Position numbers and translations under genes: made by a program. From Buxus sempervirens (Eukaryota; Streptophyta; Magnoliopsida; Buxales; Buxaceae), in NCBI GenBank assembly GCA_947561395.2, contig OX387184.1, positions 55,239,197-55,303,196 of the forward strand: a stretch of 64,000 nucleotides of DNA. Direction: 5' to 3'. Position 1 is the first letter of the stretch. The number at the start of each line of letters is the position of its first letter. A model generated the notes under the pieces. The model searched no databases. It saw only the letters and a list, made by a program, of their open reading frames with translations, and was not told the origin of the DNA. Positions 37,146-47,707 of the stretch are shown here, piece after piece.

Positions 37146-38400
37146 CTTGTGGATTTCGGCCTTTTGGTGTACTTGTTCATGTTTTTGGTGTCTTTGTTTG
37201 CTTGCTTTTTTGTGTTCTTAATCATGTTTAACATGCTTTAAATCTGATTTATTGTTTAAAAAGCATGGGGGCAGAAACATGTTCAATTTTGATTTATAGG
37301 ATTGTTTCTAGATGCATGTGTAGGGGGGCTAGTTTTGCTAAACCATGCTTATTTCTTGCTTTATTTGCATGATAGCATGTTTTAATTTTCAACATGTTCT
37401 CCATGATGTATTTTGGTTGTATAACATGAGCATATGCTGGCATGTTTGGGGTGATTCTTGTGAGCATGTTTTAGGTGCTATAGGATTATTTTGTTTCCTT
37501 GTATTTGTTTACTTTGAATGTGCTTCATACTATGCCTTGGTTTGTATATGCATGGCTACAAAAAGAGTTGCAAGGGTTTGGGACGTTGTGAATGTACCAA
37601 TTTTTACAAATGCACTGTGCACATTTTATTTTTTTTACACAGCCTACCCATAACCTATAGGAAGTTGAACCCGAATGTGCGTAGCTTGGCGCAACGAGGT
37701 CGATACTTAGGAAAGCAAAAGTGAAAACATTCACCTTAGAACTTTGGGCTAATGATGTGATGACAATGTGGATTTGTGATTCGATTCTGGTCATCACTAG
37801 GCTTAAGTTCTGAGTTGCCACTAAACCAAAACCCAAAACCCCTACGCTTGAAGGTGGAGATACACGTTTTTGGCTAAAGTACACAATTACATGGGGAAAT
37901 GAGTTTGTAATTGAGGGAAGGCTGTTTGCATGGTTCACAAGCCAAGGCATAATGTGGATGCCATATTGAAAGTAAACAAGGTAGCCTTAAATTTTGCATT
38001 ATTTTCATATCATGTGGGTATCATGGTGTCCATCTGTTTGGGATAAAATTGGTCCCAAATAGGCATGTATCTTAAAATTGGTGTAGCTCATAGGAAGAGT
38101 TTTCAACTCTTATCAGAATTGATCATACCTAGAGTTCATATGAGAGGCAACCCAAGGTACCAAATTATGAGCACGGTGTCTAATTTTGAGGGAACATGTG
38201 TCCTCCTAAGCATGCATTTTTCAAATATGGTCAAAGTCCACTTTGGGACAGTTTAGAAGCCAACCTAGTTCAGTTTAGGGATTTTTGGACCGAAACCGAA
38301 CCGAACCATTATGAAACCGAACCGAAGTCGGTTTGGGTTGGTTCAGGTTCGGTTTTAAGCGGACTGAGTTGCACCCCTAGTACACACACCCATCACATAT
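37146..38400 (+). mobile_element. Leftover 5' untranslated interior of the B element
   Basis: Non-coding sequence after the primer binding site, rich in 'GCATGTTTT' phrases. gag, pol and the 3' LTR are missing, so the element is truncated. The right edge is uncertain: 38278-38395 has a repeated GGTTCGGTTT / AACCGAACCG stretch ending GTTGCACCCCTAG, which looks like the end of a hAT-type MITE. Confidence 0.45.
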
Positions 38401-38934
38401 CTCCAGATGGGAGCCCGAAGTTCTAGGTTTACATCCTGTAGGCCCTTTATCGACAATAAAATTTGCAGCTTTTCATAGGATTGCTTAAAAATTTACAGTT
38501 ATAGCATTCACTATACATATTGCATGATCCCAATACAGGCTGCAAATAAGATTGTAGATAAAGGCCCTACAGGATCTTAGTTACGAAGTTCTTGGACTGC
38601 GTTGGCCGAATTGTGAGGTAACTTATATGACTAAGCTGGTGGGGAAGTAATTATTAACAATCCATCCATACCCATTTCAGTTTTTTACTTGAATTTTCTT
38701 TTTTTCTGTTTATTGTCGTGCTTTGGTAACGAGTTTGTTTGTAATAAAAAATGAACATAATATATATATATCTTCTACTTATTATAATAAATATCAATAT
38801 ATTATTTATTCCCTTAATTTGTTCATCATAATAAAAATCTATTTAAATTACTATTTTTGCTATGTTTATGTGGAATTATTAATGGAACCCAAGTGTTGTG
38901 AAGAAATTAAACAATTGAAAAAACACAGTTTAGA
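38401..38934. other. Intergenic remnant of the array block, otherwise nothing recognised
   Basis: 38580-38660 resembles 15950-16030 of the array upstream block. The rest is AT-rich without genes or clear element ends. Confidence 0.35.
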
Positions 38935-40073
38935 CTCTAAATCACCTAGAGGGGGGTGAATAGGTGAAACCGATTGCGGAATAAAAATATCTATCAATTA
39001 AAAACAAGTTCTTAATTAATAGGCATGCACAAGTCTGATTATTTAACAATCCATCACACAAAATTGCAGAATTAAGAAAAGATAACACAAGCAATTTTGG
39101 TGACGAAGGGAAAACTCTAAGAGAACTCTCAAAGAGAAAAACCCTCCGGGCGATAAGGTGCCACCTCTGAAAATCACTATAAGAAGAAGACTTACAATAG
39201 TGGTTCAGACGACCCAAGACTGACTCTGACTCATAATGTAAATATCTGAAGAACTCTTCAGATTTGCATCCTTGCAATAATCCAGAACTCTGAATATCTT
39301 CTCAGTGAAGCGCTAAACGAACTTGCTCAGCAACCGTAGGAACTCCCACGAGCAAACTCTCCAACCCGGAACTCCAAGGTAGAAAAAAAAAGAATAAGAA
39401 AGGTTTTGATGCCTCAAAGAAGGAGAAGAAAGAGGAAGAAGATCTCTTGCTCTCACACACGTTTTAGGGTTCTCTCCAAACGTCTTAAGTAACCCTCACA
39501 ATACCCTAGACACTCCTTAAATAGATTAGGAGAATGTAGGAGAAGAAAAGGAAACAAATCAGAAAAGATCGGACTTCTAAAACTGAAGTTTGTTAATGAA
39601 CGTTCGAACGCTCAGCGAACGCGGCTCGAACGTTCAAGACAAAAAACTCACTTTTCTTCTTCTTGTTCGAACGGCCAGAGAACGTTCAGCGAACGCTGCT
39701 CTCTGGTTTCTTTGAGTGTCACCAACGGTCGAACGTTTAGCGAACGTTCAACCCACGCTGCTCTCGGGTTTCTCTGTGTGTCACCAACGGTCGAACGTTC
39801 AGCCCACGCTGCTCTCGGGTTTCTCTGTGTGCCACCAACGGTCGAACGTTCAGCGAACGTTCAGCCCACGCTGCTCTCGGGTTTCTCTGTGTGTCACCAA
39901 CGGTCGAACGTTCAACTAACGTTCAGCGAACATTGGTCGTAACTTTATCAATTTGACTCCGATCAAAACCCCGTTTGAACCGCAATACCTATAACCTATC
40001 CCAAATACATTGACCATATTTAAAAGACCTTTTTGACACAGAATAAAGCCAAAACAAAATAATCCTTACAACA
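38935..40073 (-). mobile_element. Probable Ty1/copia (SIRE/Maximus-like) LTR inserted in a GDSL intron
   Basis: The sequence 'CACCTAGAGGGGGGTGAATA' at 38943-38962 is one I recall from SIRE/Maximus-type LTRs. On the minus strand a TATA-like CTATTTAAGG lies near 39525 and a minisatellite lies upstream of it. The right end (…CAACA, 40073) is about 37 bp inside the intron after the GDSL exon. The left border and target duplication were not resolved, so coordinates are approximate. Confidence 0.45.
39598..39936 (-). repeat. GAACGTTC palindrome minisatellite
   Basis: About 51-62-bp units, each with one or two GAACGTTC palindromes joined by AGC and followed by CCCACGCTGCTCTCGGGTTT and CTCTGTGTGTCACCAACGGT. 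Three complete units plus degenerate ones upstream. It lies on the U3 side of the copia-like LTR. Reading frames through it are repeat artefacts. Confidence 0.75.
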
Positions 40074-40109
40074 ATCTATAAGAAGTAATTATTAAAGACT
40101 AGAACGTAC

Positions 40110-40302
40110 CGATGAAGTCAATTATGAGCCAACCATCGGAAGGTCTTCCTGCAGGCATGTGAAAGTAGGTCTCCCCATATGGAGAAGGAACCGGGAAATA
40201 TGCAGCCGACAAGCCGCCGGTATCGGAATCCGAGTCGCCAAAGTTGAAGATGGCCGGAAATTCACAGTTGTTCCGAGTAGATATTGTGATGAGGTTTGAC
40301 AT
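40110..40302 (-). pseudogene. GDSL esterase/lipase, isolated first exon
   Basis: Encodes FPAIFNFGDSDSDTGGLSAA and 'GETYFHMPAGRPSDGWLIID', the block I (GDS, catalytic Ser) start of plant GDSL esterases/lipases of the ENOD8 type, secreted hydrolases. The exon ends at a donor (ATCG|GTACGT, 40110/40109). No block II, III or V exons were seen downstream; a copia-like LTR begins ~37 bp into the intron. The first in-frame ATG found is at 40302, after most of the expected signal peptide; the frame is open 33 bp further, starting GTG. Two Asn-type positions read as Asp or Pro variants. Most likely a truncated remnant, unless distant exons lie beyond 38.4 kb. Confidence 0.7.
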
Positions 40303-40426
40303 TAAAAGTGGAAGAATGCAGCAGAAGATCTGCACCTCACAGAGCTTGGGTAATCTATGATGAAGAAATGAGGAAAATACAATAAGAGAGGAAGAAACTA
40401 ATGAAGAAAGACCGAGGAAGAAGACT

Positions 40427-40434
40427 TATTTATA
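40427..40434 (-). promoter_or_regulatory. TATA box of the GDSL remnant
   Basis: TATAAATA on the minus strand, 125 bp before the ATG at 40302, suggesting that promoter and first exon were kept together. Confidence 0.45.
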
Positions 40435-41211
40435 GGGAATTCAGATGTGGAGATAATAAGAAATGTGGCCTTTTTAAAACAAACTGCCAATGATATTTGT
40501 TACTCGTAGTCACAAACATAAAGTTCATTATATTTATTAGAAGCTAATATATGTAAGTCGGGTTTTGGTTCAGTTCGGTTTAATTGAGCCTTCAACCTCC
40601 AAGACCGAATTGAACTGATTCAGTTTATTATTTTTGGAACCAAAACCAAACCAAAGTAATAAAACCCAAACTGAACCTACAAAAAGAGGGTTTGGGTCAG
40701 ATAGTTTTCGGTTTTACCCAACCCAAGTTGCACCCTACTTCATTCTATGCTCAAAGTTGACTTCCGGTTATGTTTAGGCCCAATTTGTATAAAACAAACA
40801 CCGGTTCAGACCGACATTTACAAGACATAATCTCTAAATGGTTTTCACCTCAAAATTCCACTTTTACCTCCATTCACGTCCAATTGGGTGGAGTTGACCT
40901 TGGTTGGAGCATCCATTCGATGAGGAGCTGCTGGTGACTCTAAAGCTAAGAGCTCCTCATACGGCAGTTAAATCCATCCATTTGCTTTTCGTAATTTATT
41001 TTACATGCTTTCTTTTGAAAATGCACTTTTAAACCTACATGCATGTTTTTCTCCAATAAGCAAAGTTGTTATTTCGATCTTGCGAGAATAAATGTCTTCA
41101 ATTGCAAATTGTTAAAGCAACTGTAAAACCAATGGGATCCAAAATGTAAATAACCAAAATCCAAAAAAAGAATGTGGTTCTAGCTACATTTCTACATGTA
41201 TGTTCAAAATA
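40435..41211. other. Intergenic; degenerate GGTTCGGTT-type repeat
   Basis: 40555-40735 contains 'GGTTCAGTTCGGTTT' and its approximate complement and ends AGTTGCACCCTA, probably a decayed hAT-type MITE similar to the one ending at 38395. Nothing else recognised. Confidence 0.35.
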
Positions 41212-41559
41212 TCTTATATATTAAGCAGTATGGGGGTGGCGCCTGACGCGGCAGGCTCGCGTTGCTCCTGTTCTGACGCGACAGGTTCGGGTGGTTCGGC
41301 GGTTGCTTCGGACGGAGGAAAATAGAAAAATTAGATATCGGTCATATTATTTAACATATTTCATTTAACGACAACCTGAAAAATTAGATTCTGATGGTAT
41401 TTTTTAAAATATTTTAGATTTAATCAGCAAACGCATTTAATGCACTAGTGTCGATCATCTTGCTTTTTACCGTAAAAAAAAAAAAGAAAAAGAAAGACGG
41501 AGTGAGGGAATAAGGTCAGTCGTTGCTGGGAAAAAAGGGAAATACGGAGTGAGTTTCTT

Positions 41560-42230
41560 CCAAGCCAAACAAGAGACAAAACCAGAAGAATAGAAAGAGG
41601 CGTCTTCTTCCTTCCGTAATCAAAAAATCATAAGAGAGTCAAGGAAAGAGATCTAATTTCTTCTTCTCTAATAGGTTCCGAGTGATTGTTGTAGTAGTTC
41701 TTTGAAATTGAATGACCTGCATGCTGTGCACAACTCTCTAATTTCTTCTTCTCTAATAGGTGTGATGGAGGAAGCGGAGGATACAATCAAGAGGAATAAC
41801 ATTGCCGGGGAAGAGGGGTTGGTCAGATACATACCTGGTAGGAATAATCGAGGCTGCAAGGGGGGAGGAAATTGGGGATGCTCTCGCTCATGACGACAGA
41901 TGCATGAGACGGATTGTTGATCGGCAAGGTGAAAGGCATGAAGGCACCGATGCTTCACCTTCATCCCAAAGGCATGAAGGCACCGAGGCTTCACCTTCAT
42001 CCCAAACTCATGCAAAGACATCTCTGGCAGCAGCCGCTTCCTCGCAGCCAATGGTAGAGAGAGGTTGCCCATAATGACTGGAACCCCGGAGTCCAATGCG
42101 ATTATGGAAGGTTCGACAGAGAAGAGACAATCCGAAGGATTTGCTGTGCAGCAACGCCCAATGCGCGAATCGCCTTTACGCAACGGAGGAGCTAAACCTG
42201 AAATAGAGATTAATGAATGTTAAAGAAGAA
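41560..42230. other. Unidentified, possibly captured gene fragment inside the Helitron
   Basis: Plus strand has a short open stretch from an ATG at 41765 (MEEAEDTIKRNN) to a donor-like CTG|GTAGGA near 41838. The minus strand is open over 171 codons. The 'TCTAATTTCTTCTTCTCTAA' segment is repeated (41653 and 41738), and a 36-bp tandem duplication lies at 41935-42006. Both strands are open, so coding is uncertain and no family was recognised. Probably transcript-derived or captured sequence. Confidence 0.35.
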
Positions 42231-42373
42231 GAGACGCTTGCATGATGAAGTAATTCCGTGGAGGAAAAGGTTTGTGGATAACGTGGGGAAGAAGACACCT
42301 CTTGCTGAACAAAGCCCTTTTCTGGAACAGTCGAACAAAGCCCGATACTAATACTGTGACTATTGTGGGCCCC

Positions 42374-42394
42374 GGGGGGGGGGGGGGGGGGGGG
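42374..42394 (+). repeat. Run of 21 G
   Basis: An uninterrupted G21 tract preceded by CCC and followed by TGGTGGGAGGG. It could form a G-quadruplex, or be a length-unstable or misassembled homopolymer. Confidence 0.9.
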
Positions 42395-42507
42395 TGGTGG
42401 GAGGGTGTGTGCGTGCAGAAAGACAATTAGTGCGTCGATCGGCCTGCTTTCTGTTGATAAAAAAGAAAATTTTCGTTACGACTTACGCGGTTTTCATTGA
42501 ATTTAAT

Positions 42508-43489
42508 AAACAATTTTAGGACAGCCTTACCACTAGTGATCTTCTCAATAGAAGGCTTCATGCCCCCATTCAAGACTGTGCTTTATGCAATAATATAGAG
42601 GAATCGGCTCTCCACCTTTTCTCGGAATACTCTTTCACCCGAGCCCTCCTCTTTGCTACAACAGGGGGTCGTCTGGATAGCATGCCAATTCAAGAGACCT
42701 GTAGGGACTGGTGGTTCCAGATTTTGAGAGTTAACATTGAAGATCCAGCCCGACAGGCAGATTGGGCTAACATCTGCTGGATGGTGTGGAAAATGAGGAA
42801 TCAGGTAATCTTTGAGGGTGTTAAACCAAATCTGCTTCTTAGTATCTCTTCTTTCTTTGCTCTCCAGGTGGATTCGAGAAGATTGATGGATGCTAGACCA
42901 AAGAGCCATATGAAGAAGGACGTTTATGTAAAGTGGACCAGACCTATAGGAGGCAACTTCAAGATCAATTCTGATGGAGCAGCGAGAGGAGCTCCTGGTC
43001 GGGCGGCTTGTGGAACCATAATCAGAGGTGCTGAAGGCCAATTCGTGGCAGCAATTGCTTATGACCTGGGCTTCACGTCTGCATTAGTAGCTGAAGCTTA
43101 TGGGTTGCTGGAGGGGTTAAGACTTGCTCGGGCATTGACATTAAAACATGGGGAAGTTGAATGTGATTCTAAGAGCCTAGTACAGTTCATGAAGACAGCA
43201 GACCCAACCCCCCTTGGTCTCTCGCAAACATCATCGAGGAAGCAAAACACCTTTGCAGGGGCTTTGAGTTTATATCTATCACGCACATCTACAGGGAAGC
43301 CAATGGAGCCACTGACGCTCTTGCAAACTTCGCCTTGGACGACTTCTCTTGTTGCTGGTTGAACTACCCGCCTGTCTTCTCTCCCCTATTCTATTCTCTG
43401 ATTTTTTGGGGTGTACTCATGTAAGAAGTGCCAGAAGGTAATGAAATGGAATGTTGCGTTGTTAGTGCCAAACAAAAAAAAAACAATTT
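42508..43489 (+). mobile_element. 5'-truncated L1-type LINE inside the Helitron
   Basis: Retains a zinc-binding tail (CALCNNIEESALHLFSE near 42577), the WMVWKMRNQVIFEG linker, and an RNase H-like domain with FKINSDGAARG (about 42959) and VAEAYGLLEGLRLAR. The A-tail ends at about 43483. The short duplication AAACAATTT occurs at 42508-42516 and 43481-43489. The frame is broken after about 43215. It inserted after, or was carried by, the Helitron. Confidence 0.75.
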
Positions 43490-44362
43490 CAGATTATTTT
43501 TTCTCTTTAATCATTAAACGCGTTAAATGCGCCAAAGGAAGTCGTCTTCTTCTCGAAATTGCCTTTGGGTTTGGTTGCCACGCAAGACTATTCCGGAGAA
43601 CTCTTTTGTTCATTTCTTAATAAAGCTTCTTCTGAAGATCGAGTTCCGGAGAAAGCTTCGAAAAGATTTTGAACATCGAGTTCCGTTTCTTTCGTTTTTT
43701 CTGAAGATCGAGTTCCATTTAGACCAAGTTCCGTTTAGACCGAATTCGGGAGAAAGCTTCGAAAAGCTTCTGAAAATCAAGTAACTCGAGTTTATTTTGT
43801 ATTTTTTTTTCTAAAGGATGTGAATCCTGTAACCTTTTGAATGCTCTCTACAAAAAGTTGTAAGTTTTTCTTCGTTCTGTTGCGCGCTTTCACAGTGGGA
43901 ATGCTTGAGCGATTTGGCTGTATTGTATTGATTTATCTGTTTTTGCAAATATGTGAAGAAGTGGATACTGAATAAAAACGATCACATTCGTCCTATGAGT
44001 TATTGGGAGACAAAAAGTTGATAACCAGCCTCTACGTAGGTCTGAAATTGGGAGGGGAATAATCCCAATAAAGACATGTGAACAAGTGACAAGTTTTTGT
44101 CCTCTCTGGTGTTTAAATGGGAATAAGTGATACTTATGACTATTACTGCATTTTTCTGTGGTATAAGCTCTCCTAACTGTGACAGAATTCTATAGTTATA
44201 AAATCCTTTGTTTAGTTTAGCCGATGATGCTAAATGTATGTATGACTTATAAAATCATAATCACCTCTAATTGGACACAATTCATTGTTGAAACAATCCT
44301 TACAATGAAAAATATCATTTTGCAATGTACAACGCCCGTGCATTGCACGGGTTGCTTGCTAG

Positions 44363-44503
44363 TATATTAATTATCATATAACTCCAAACAGTTAAAAATG
44401 TTGAGGATCAACATTTTGGCCCTTGAGAACAACTCCAAATAGTTTTCCTTTTTTTTTTTTTGTGCCAAATACAAGTGTGTTTTGTATATTATATATAGTG
44501 AAG
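44363..44503. other. Short intergenic gap between two Helitron-like ends
   Basis: Nothing recognised apart from T-rich and TA-rich sequence. Confidence 0.4.
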
Positions 44504-46434
44504 TCTATATATACGTTATAATTTACAACTTATGTATGTCAACATCCACATGAACAACACGAGTCCCCAACTGGGATCCCCAACACTCGTCATCTATAAA
44601 ACTACATACTAAGCTTCCAACATTGGATCAACTTCTTATTGAGGGGTATCCAAAATATTATCTAAACTTTGGCCAAACCTCAAAGATAATTCTGATTATA
44701 TCATATTTACCAACTCTTGTGAGTGTCTGACTTTCTTTTGAAAGATTCTTTGATTTCTTTCGAGCCAAATATTATATACATACCTGTGAGACACGGGAAA
44801 AATCACCGGGATGATTTCCCCTCCGTCAACACACAGGCTCAACGCAAAATTGGGAGAGTCGCCACCATTCAGAATTATGGGGTGTGAATGGACACCAAAT
44901 GATTCAAAATAAGCAAAAATAGCCAAAAGACAAATTCAAGGGTAAAAATAACCCTACTTGAAAATCAAATCCAGAGATGGGTAAGGGGATTAGATTATGA
45001 ACGGGGGAAGGTGTTAGGCACCCCCATTCACCCACACAAGGTGGTTGCTAAGTGTTTGTTCATGCAAAAAAAGAAATAAGAAAGCTTGCTAAAAATTATC
45101 AAAAGCCTTGAAAAAGGAACAAGTGTATGATATATTCACACGAAGATCCAAATGGATTTTAGATCTTCTCTTATGTCAATATCATTTCTGAAATGTCATA
45201 AAAGGATAAAAATCCAAGCAAAAGAGTGTACAAAGCCAAGTTGAATCAAATCCGGAAAATTCAGTGAAAAGCAATGCCATTTGCCTTGAAATCATTCAAA
45301 TCCAATTTTAAATGGAACCAAACCAAATCCATTTGAAAATTTATGGTAAATAATAGTCTCATGCAAATTTCACCCCATGCCGATTAAAATCTTAGGAGTT
45401 ATGCTCCTTTGAAGTTGCTGCTGGAGAAAATCAAAAGTGGCAAGTAGGCAAGTTCGGAAAATCACCTAGAAAAATCCACTCCATAAAAATCCATGAAATT
45501 TGGTGTGATTGAAGTCTGTATGGCCATATTTCGAAAGAAACTAGCCTCATACAAAAATTCACTCGGATGTGCCTTGGGCGGTCTGCCGAACAGGCCCCGA
45601 AGATCACAGATTTACCCAGAAAAGTGCCATTGAGCAGTTCTGAGTAAATCTGTTACCAATAATACAAATGGAGTCAAAAAATTATGAAACCAAATGGATT
45701 TGAAAATAGACTCATAAAGGAGTGCCCAGAAACAAAAGTCACTCGAATCGGACTTAAAACGAACACATGGCGCTCCGTCGAAGTGACAAGTTCCGTGTTT
45801 AAACCTGAACTGTCCAATCAACTTCGACAGAGAGGTGTCAAAAATCCGCTTGATAGAAATTAATTAAATTTGGTGGACATAAACTAGACAGCCTCACCTT
45901 TCCCATGGTTCTAGAATCACTCCAAAATTCATCCGGACGATGAAGTTATGAGTGTCCGAAGTCGGGGTACAGTTGCTGTCAAGTTAAGCCTTTTTTGGAG
46001 AAAAACGATTCAAAACTGTGACAAAGTATGTGCAATTCGTGCAAGATGAATACAAAACCTTTAAAAATTATTTCAAAACATTCCAGAATTGATTGAGGCC
46101 ATTTATTTCAGATTTATCACAATAAATGCAATAAACCCAACATATGAGCCTATCCCGCCAAAACGGGTGCAATGTATGTGTAAGTGTGAAAAACTATACA
46201 AGATCCATATAACAACATAGCATGCATTCTCATATTCATCAAAATAAGGTTCTAAAACAACCCAGGGTTCCGTTCCATTATCGTTTCCCTTTGTTCTCTC
46301 TCCCCGTTAAACACGGTTCTTCAAGATAATCATGGGGTACTTTGCATATGGAACGGTTTACATAGATTCAGAAGGCTTATGCAAGATAGGGTTCTAGTAC
46401 TAGGGTCAATCTCCAGTCTCGTTTCTCCTAGATC

Positions 46435-46461
46435 CCGCCCTCACGTTTTACGACTAGGCGG
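46435..46461 (-). other. Leader stem-loop in LTR E
   Basis: Stem CCGCC/GGCGG around TAGTCGTAAAACGTGAG. Stem bases differ from the CTCTC/GAGAG of A/B/F but remain fully paired, while the loop is nearly identical. Confidence 0.55.
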
Positions 46462-46891
46462 AGTCTTGAGATACTTTGAGCCGGGGAAGGATTTTCATAC
46501 ACACAAAAAGGCCTTATTCTACAGAAAGGTAGAAGAAGAGATCTAGATCTAGAAATTTAAAGACAAAAATTAAAAAAGAGGTTTGAGGCTTACCTGGGTT
46601 CTGGAAGCACTTCCGCAGTGGTTTCCCTCTTCTCTCGGAGCTCTTCTTGGCGAGAATTCAAGGCAAGAGTTAATGGCAAGAGAGTTAATGGCCCTTTGCT
46701 TAAGGAGGAGCCTCCTATTTATAAGCAAAGGTTAGGGTTAGGGTTGGTGAGAATGGTAGACACAACATAATGTCTATAGCCCACCAACCTTAACCCTAAG
46801 GCTATCTCCGAGATTTCCCCTCATTTAATGAAGAACATGATGGTAAAAGATGAAATCTCTCGGAAAACCCTAATTTTGAGCAAAACTTATG

Positions 46892-47031
46892 TATCCGACA
46901 TGTTAGGCCGGATACACAAGTGCCTTAATGTATCCGGTATGTAATACCGGATATACTAAGGATTGCTTGTATCCGGTATTGTTCACCGGATACAAAGAGG
47001 AGTACTTGTATCCGGCCTGAGTTACCGGATA
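46892..47031. promoter_or_regulatory. 39-bp-period TATCCGG dyad array of LTR E
   Basis: Four units of TATCCGG, 9 nt, CCGGATA, separated by 16 nt (39-bp step; the first unit is degenerate). It lies ~170 bp upstream of the TATA box in minus orientation. Confidence 0.8.
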
Positions 47032-47216
47032 CAAGTAAAAACTTATTTTCTTCAATTTTTGTGCTGGCTTCCAAGGAGATAATGATTTTTGATGATTATT
47101 GTGCAATTTGGGGTGTCTACAATACCATATATAGTTTTTACCAAATAGTTACTTTGAGACAATCAAACCATATATAGTTTTCACTTATCCCGTGCATCGC
47201 AGGGGGTGTTTGCTAG

Positions 47217-47707
47217 TAATCTCTAAACAAAGATGGCTTAGCATCCATGACTTCTCCAGTGGGGCGATTGTGGACTGGAGTGTGGAGTGGAGTATGGGGC
47301 AATTGTGGAGTGGAGTGGAGTGTGGGGCGATTGTGGAGTGGTAAGAGAGTCTTGTCCGAGGTGAGACGGAAGGTGGCTGTCTAATCAGGGGAACAATATG
47401 AACACAAAGAACATTTTCAGGATTGACTTGGAATTTTATATCATGAGCATGCCAAAACTTCTAGGTTTGAACAGGTTTGATTGGTGTTTTGCAAGAACAT
47501 TCTTCAACCCTGCGTCTCATGCAAAGACTAAGATCGCGGTCGTGTTGAACACGAGATGTAGAATGCATTGTTCTTCTGGTAAAGGAAAAGGGCATGTGTA
47601 GAATATTCGTCACTGACTCTCTAATCCTTATTTTGGTTTAAATGTCAAGGACATCAGAACACCTCTTCCCAAGCTTCTTGTTAAGTGCAAAAGAAATTGT
47701 TGCAGAG
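47217..47707 (+). promoter_or_regulatory. Upstream region of kinase pseudogene 3, with a GTGGAGTG minisatellite
   Basis: 47261-47341 repeats GGGGCGATTGTGGA / GTGGAGTGGAGT phrases with a ~37-bp period. 47400-47700 matches the upstream DNA of kinases 1 and 2, ending in the conserved segment before the start codon. Confidence 0.5.

Larger units (their letters stand above)
41212..44362 (+). mobile_element. Non-autonomous Helitron (3151 bp) carrying fragments
   Basis: The 5' end TCTTATATATTAAG follows an A (41211). The 3' end has an 8-bp hairpin CCCGTGCA/TGCACGGG (44335-44351) followed 7 nt later by terminal CTAG (44359-44362), and the next base is T. Insertion between A and T, 5' TC, a 3' hairpin and CTAG are the Helitron diagnostics. 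No Rep/helicase is present, so it needs a helper. Contents: GC-rich start, a gene-like fragment (41560-42230), a G21 run, a LINE (42508-43489), and a repeated 'GATCGAGTTCC' region (43610-43780). Confidence 0.7.
44785..47121 (-). mobile_element. Solo LTR E (2337 bp)
   Basis: On the minus strand it starts TGTAGACACCCCAAATTGCA and ends GTGTCTCACA. Target duplication ATACC at 44780-44784 and 47122-47126. TATA box (complement of 46716-46723), U3 array (46892-47031), one leader stem-loop (46435-46461), PBS-like decamer (complement of 44855-44864). It shares body sequence with LTR D and termini with the A family. Confidence 0.88.
44504..47216 (+). mobile_element. Probable short non-autonomous Helitron, interrupted by LTR E
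   Basis: The 5' candidate TCTATATATACGTTATAA begins at 44504. The 3' end has CCCGTGCATCGCAGGGG-like hairpin sequence (47190-47206) and CTAG at 47213-47216 followed by T. Excluding the LTR and target copy it is about 370 bp. The hairpin is imperfect and the base before 44504 is G rather than A, so the 5' border is tentative. Confidence 0.45.

Noticed and set aside
39712..39942. Repetitive reading frames encoding LLSGFSVCHQRSNVQ-type units
   Set aside because: Artefact of the GAACGTTC minisatellite; open in more than one frame.
41668..42183. 171-codon minus-strand open frame as a gene
   Set aside because: Overlaps an equally open plus frame and a tandem repeat inside a Helitron; no recognised domain.
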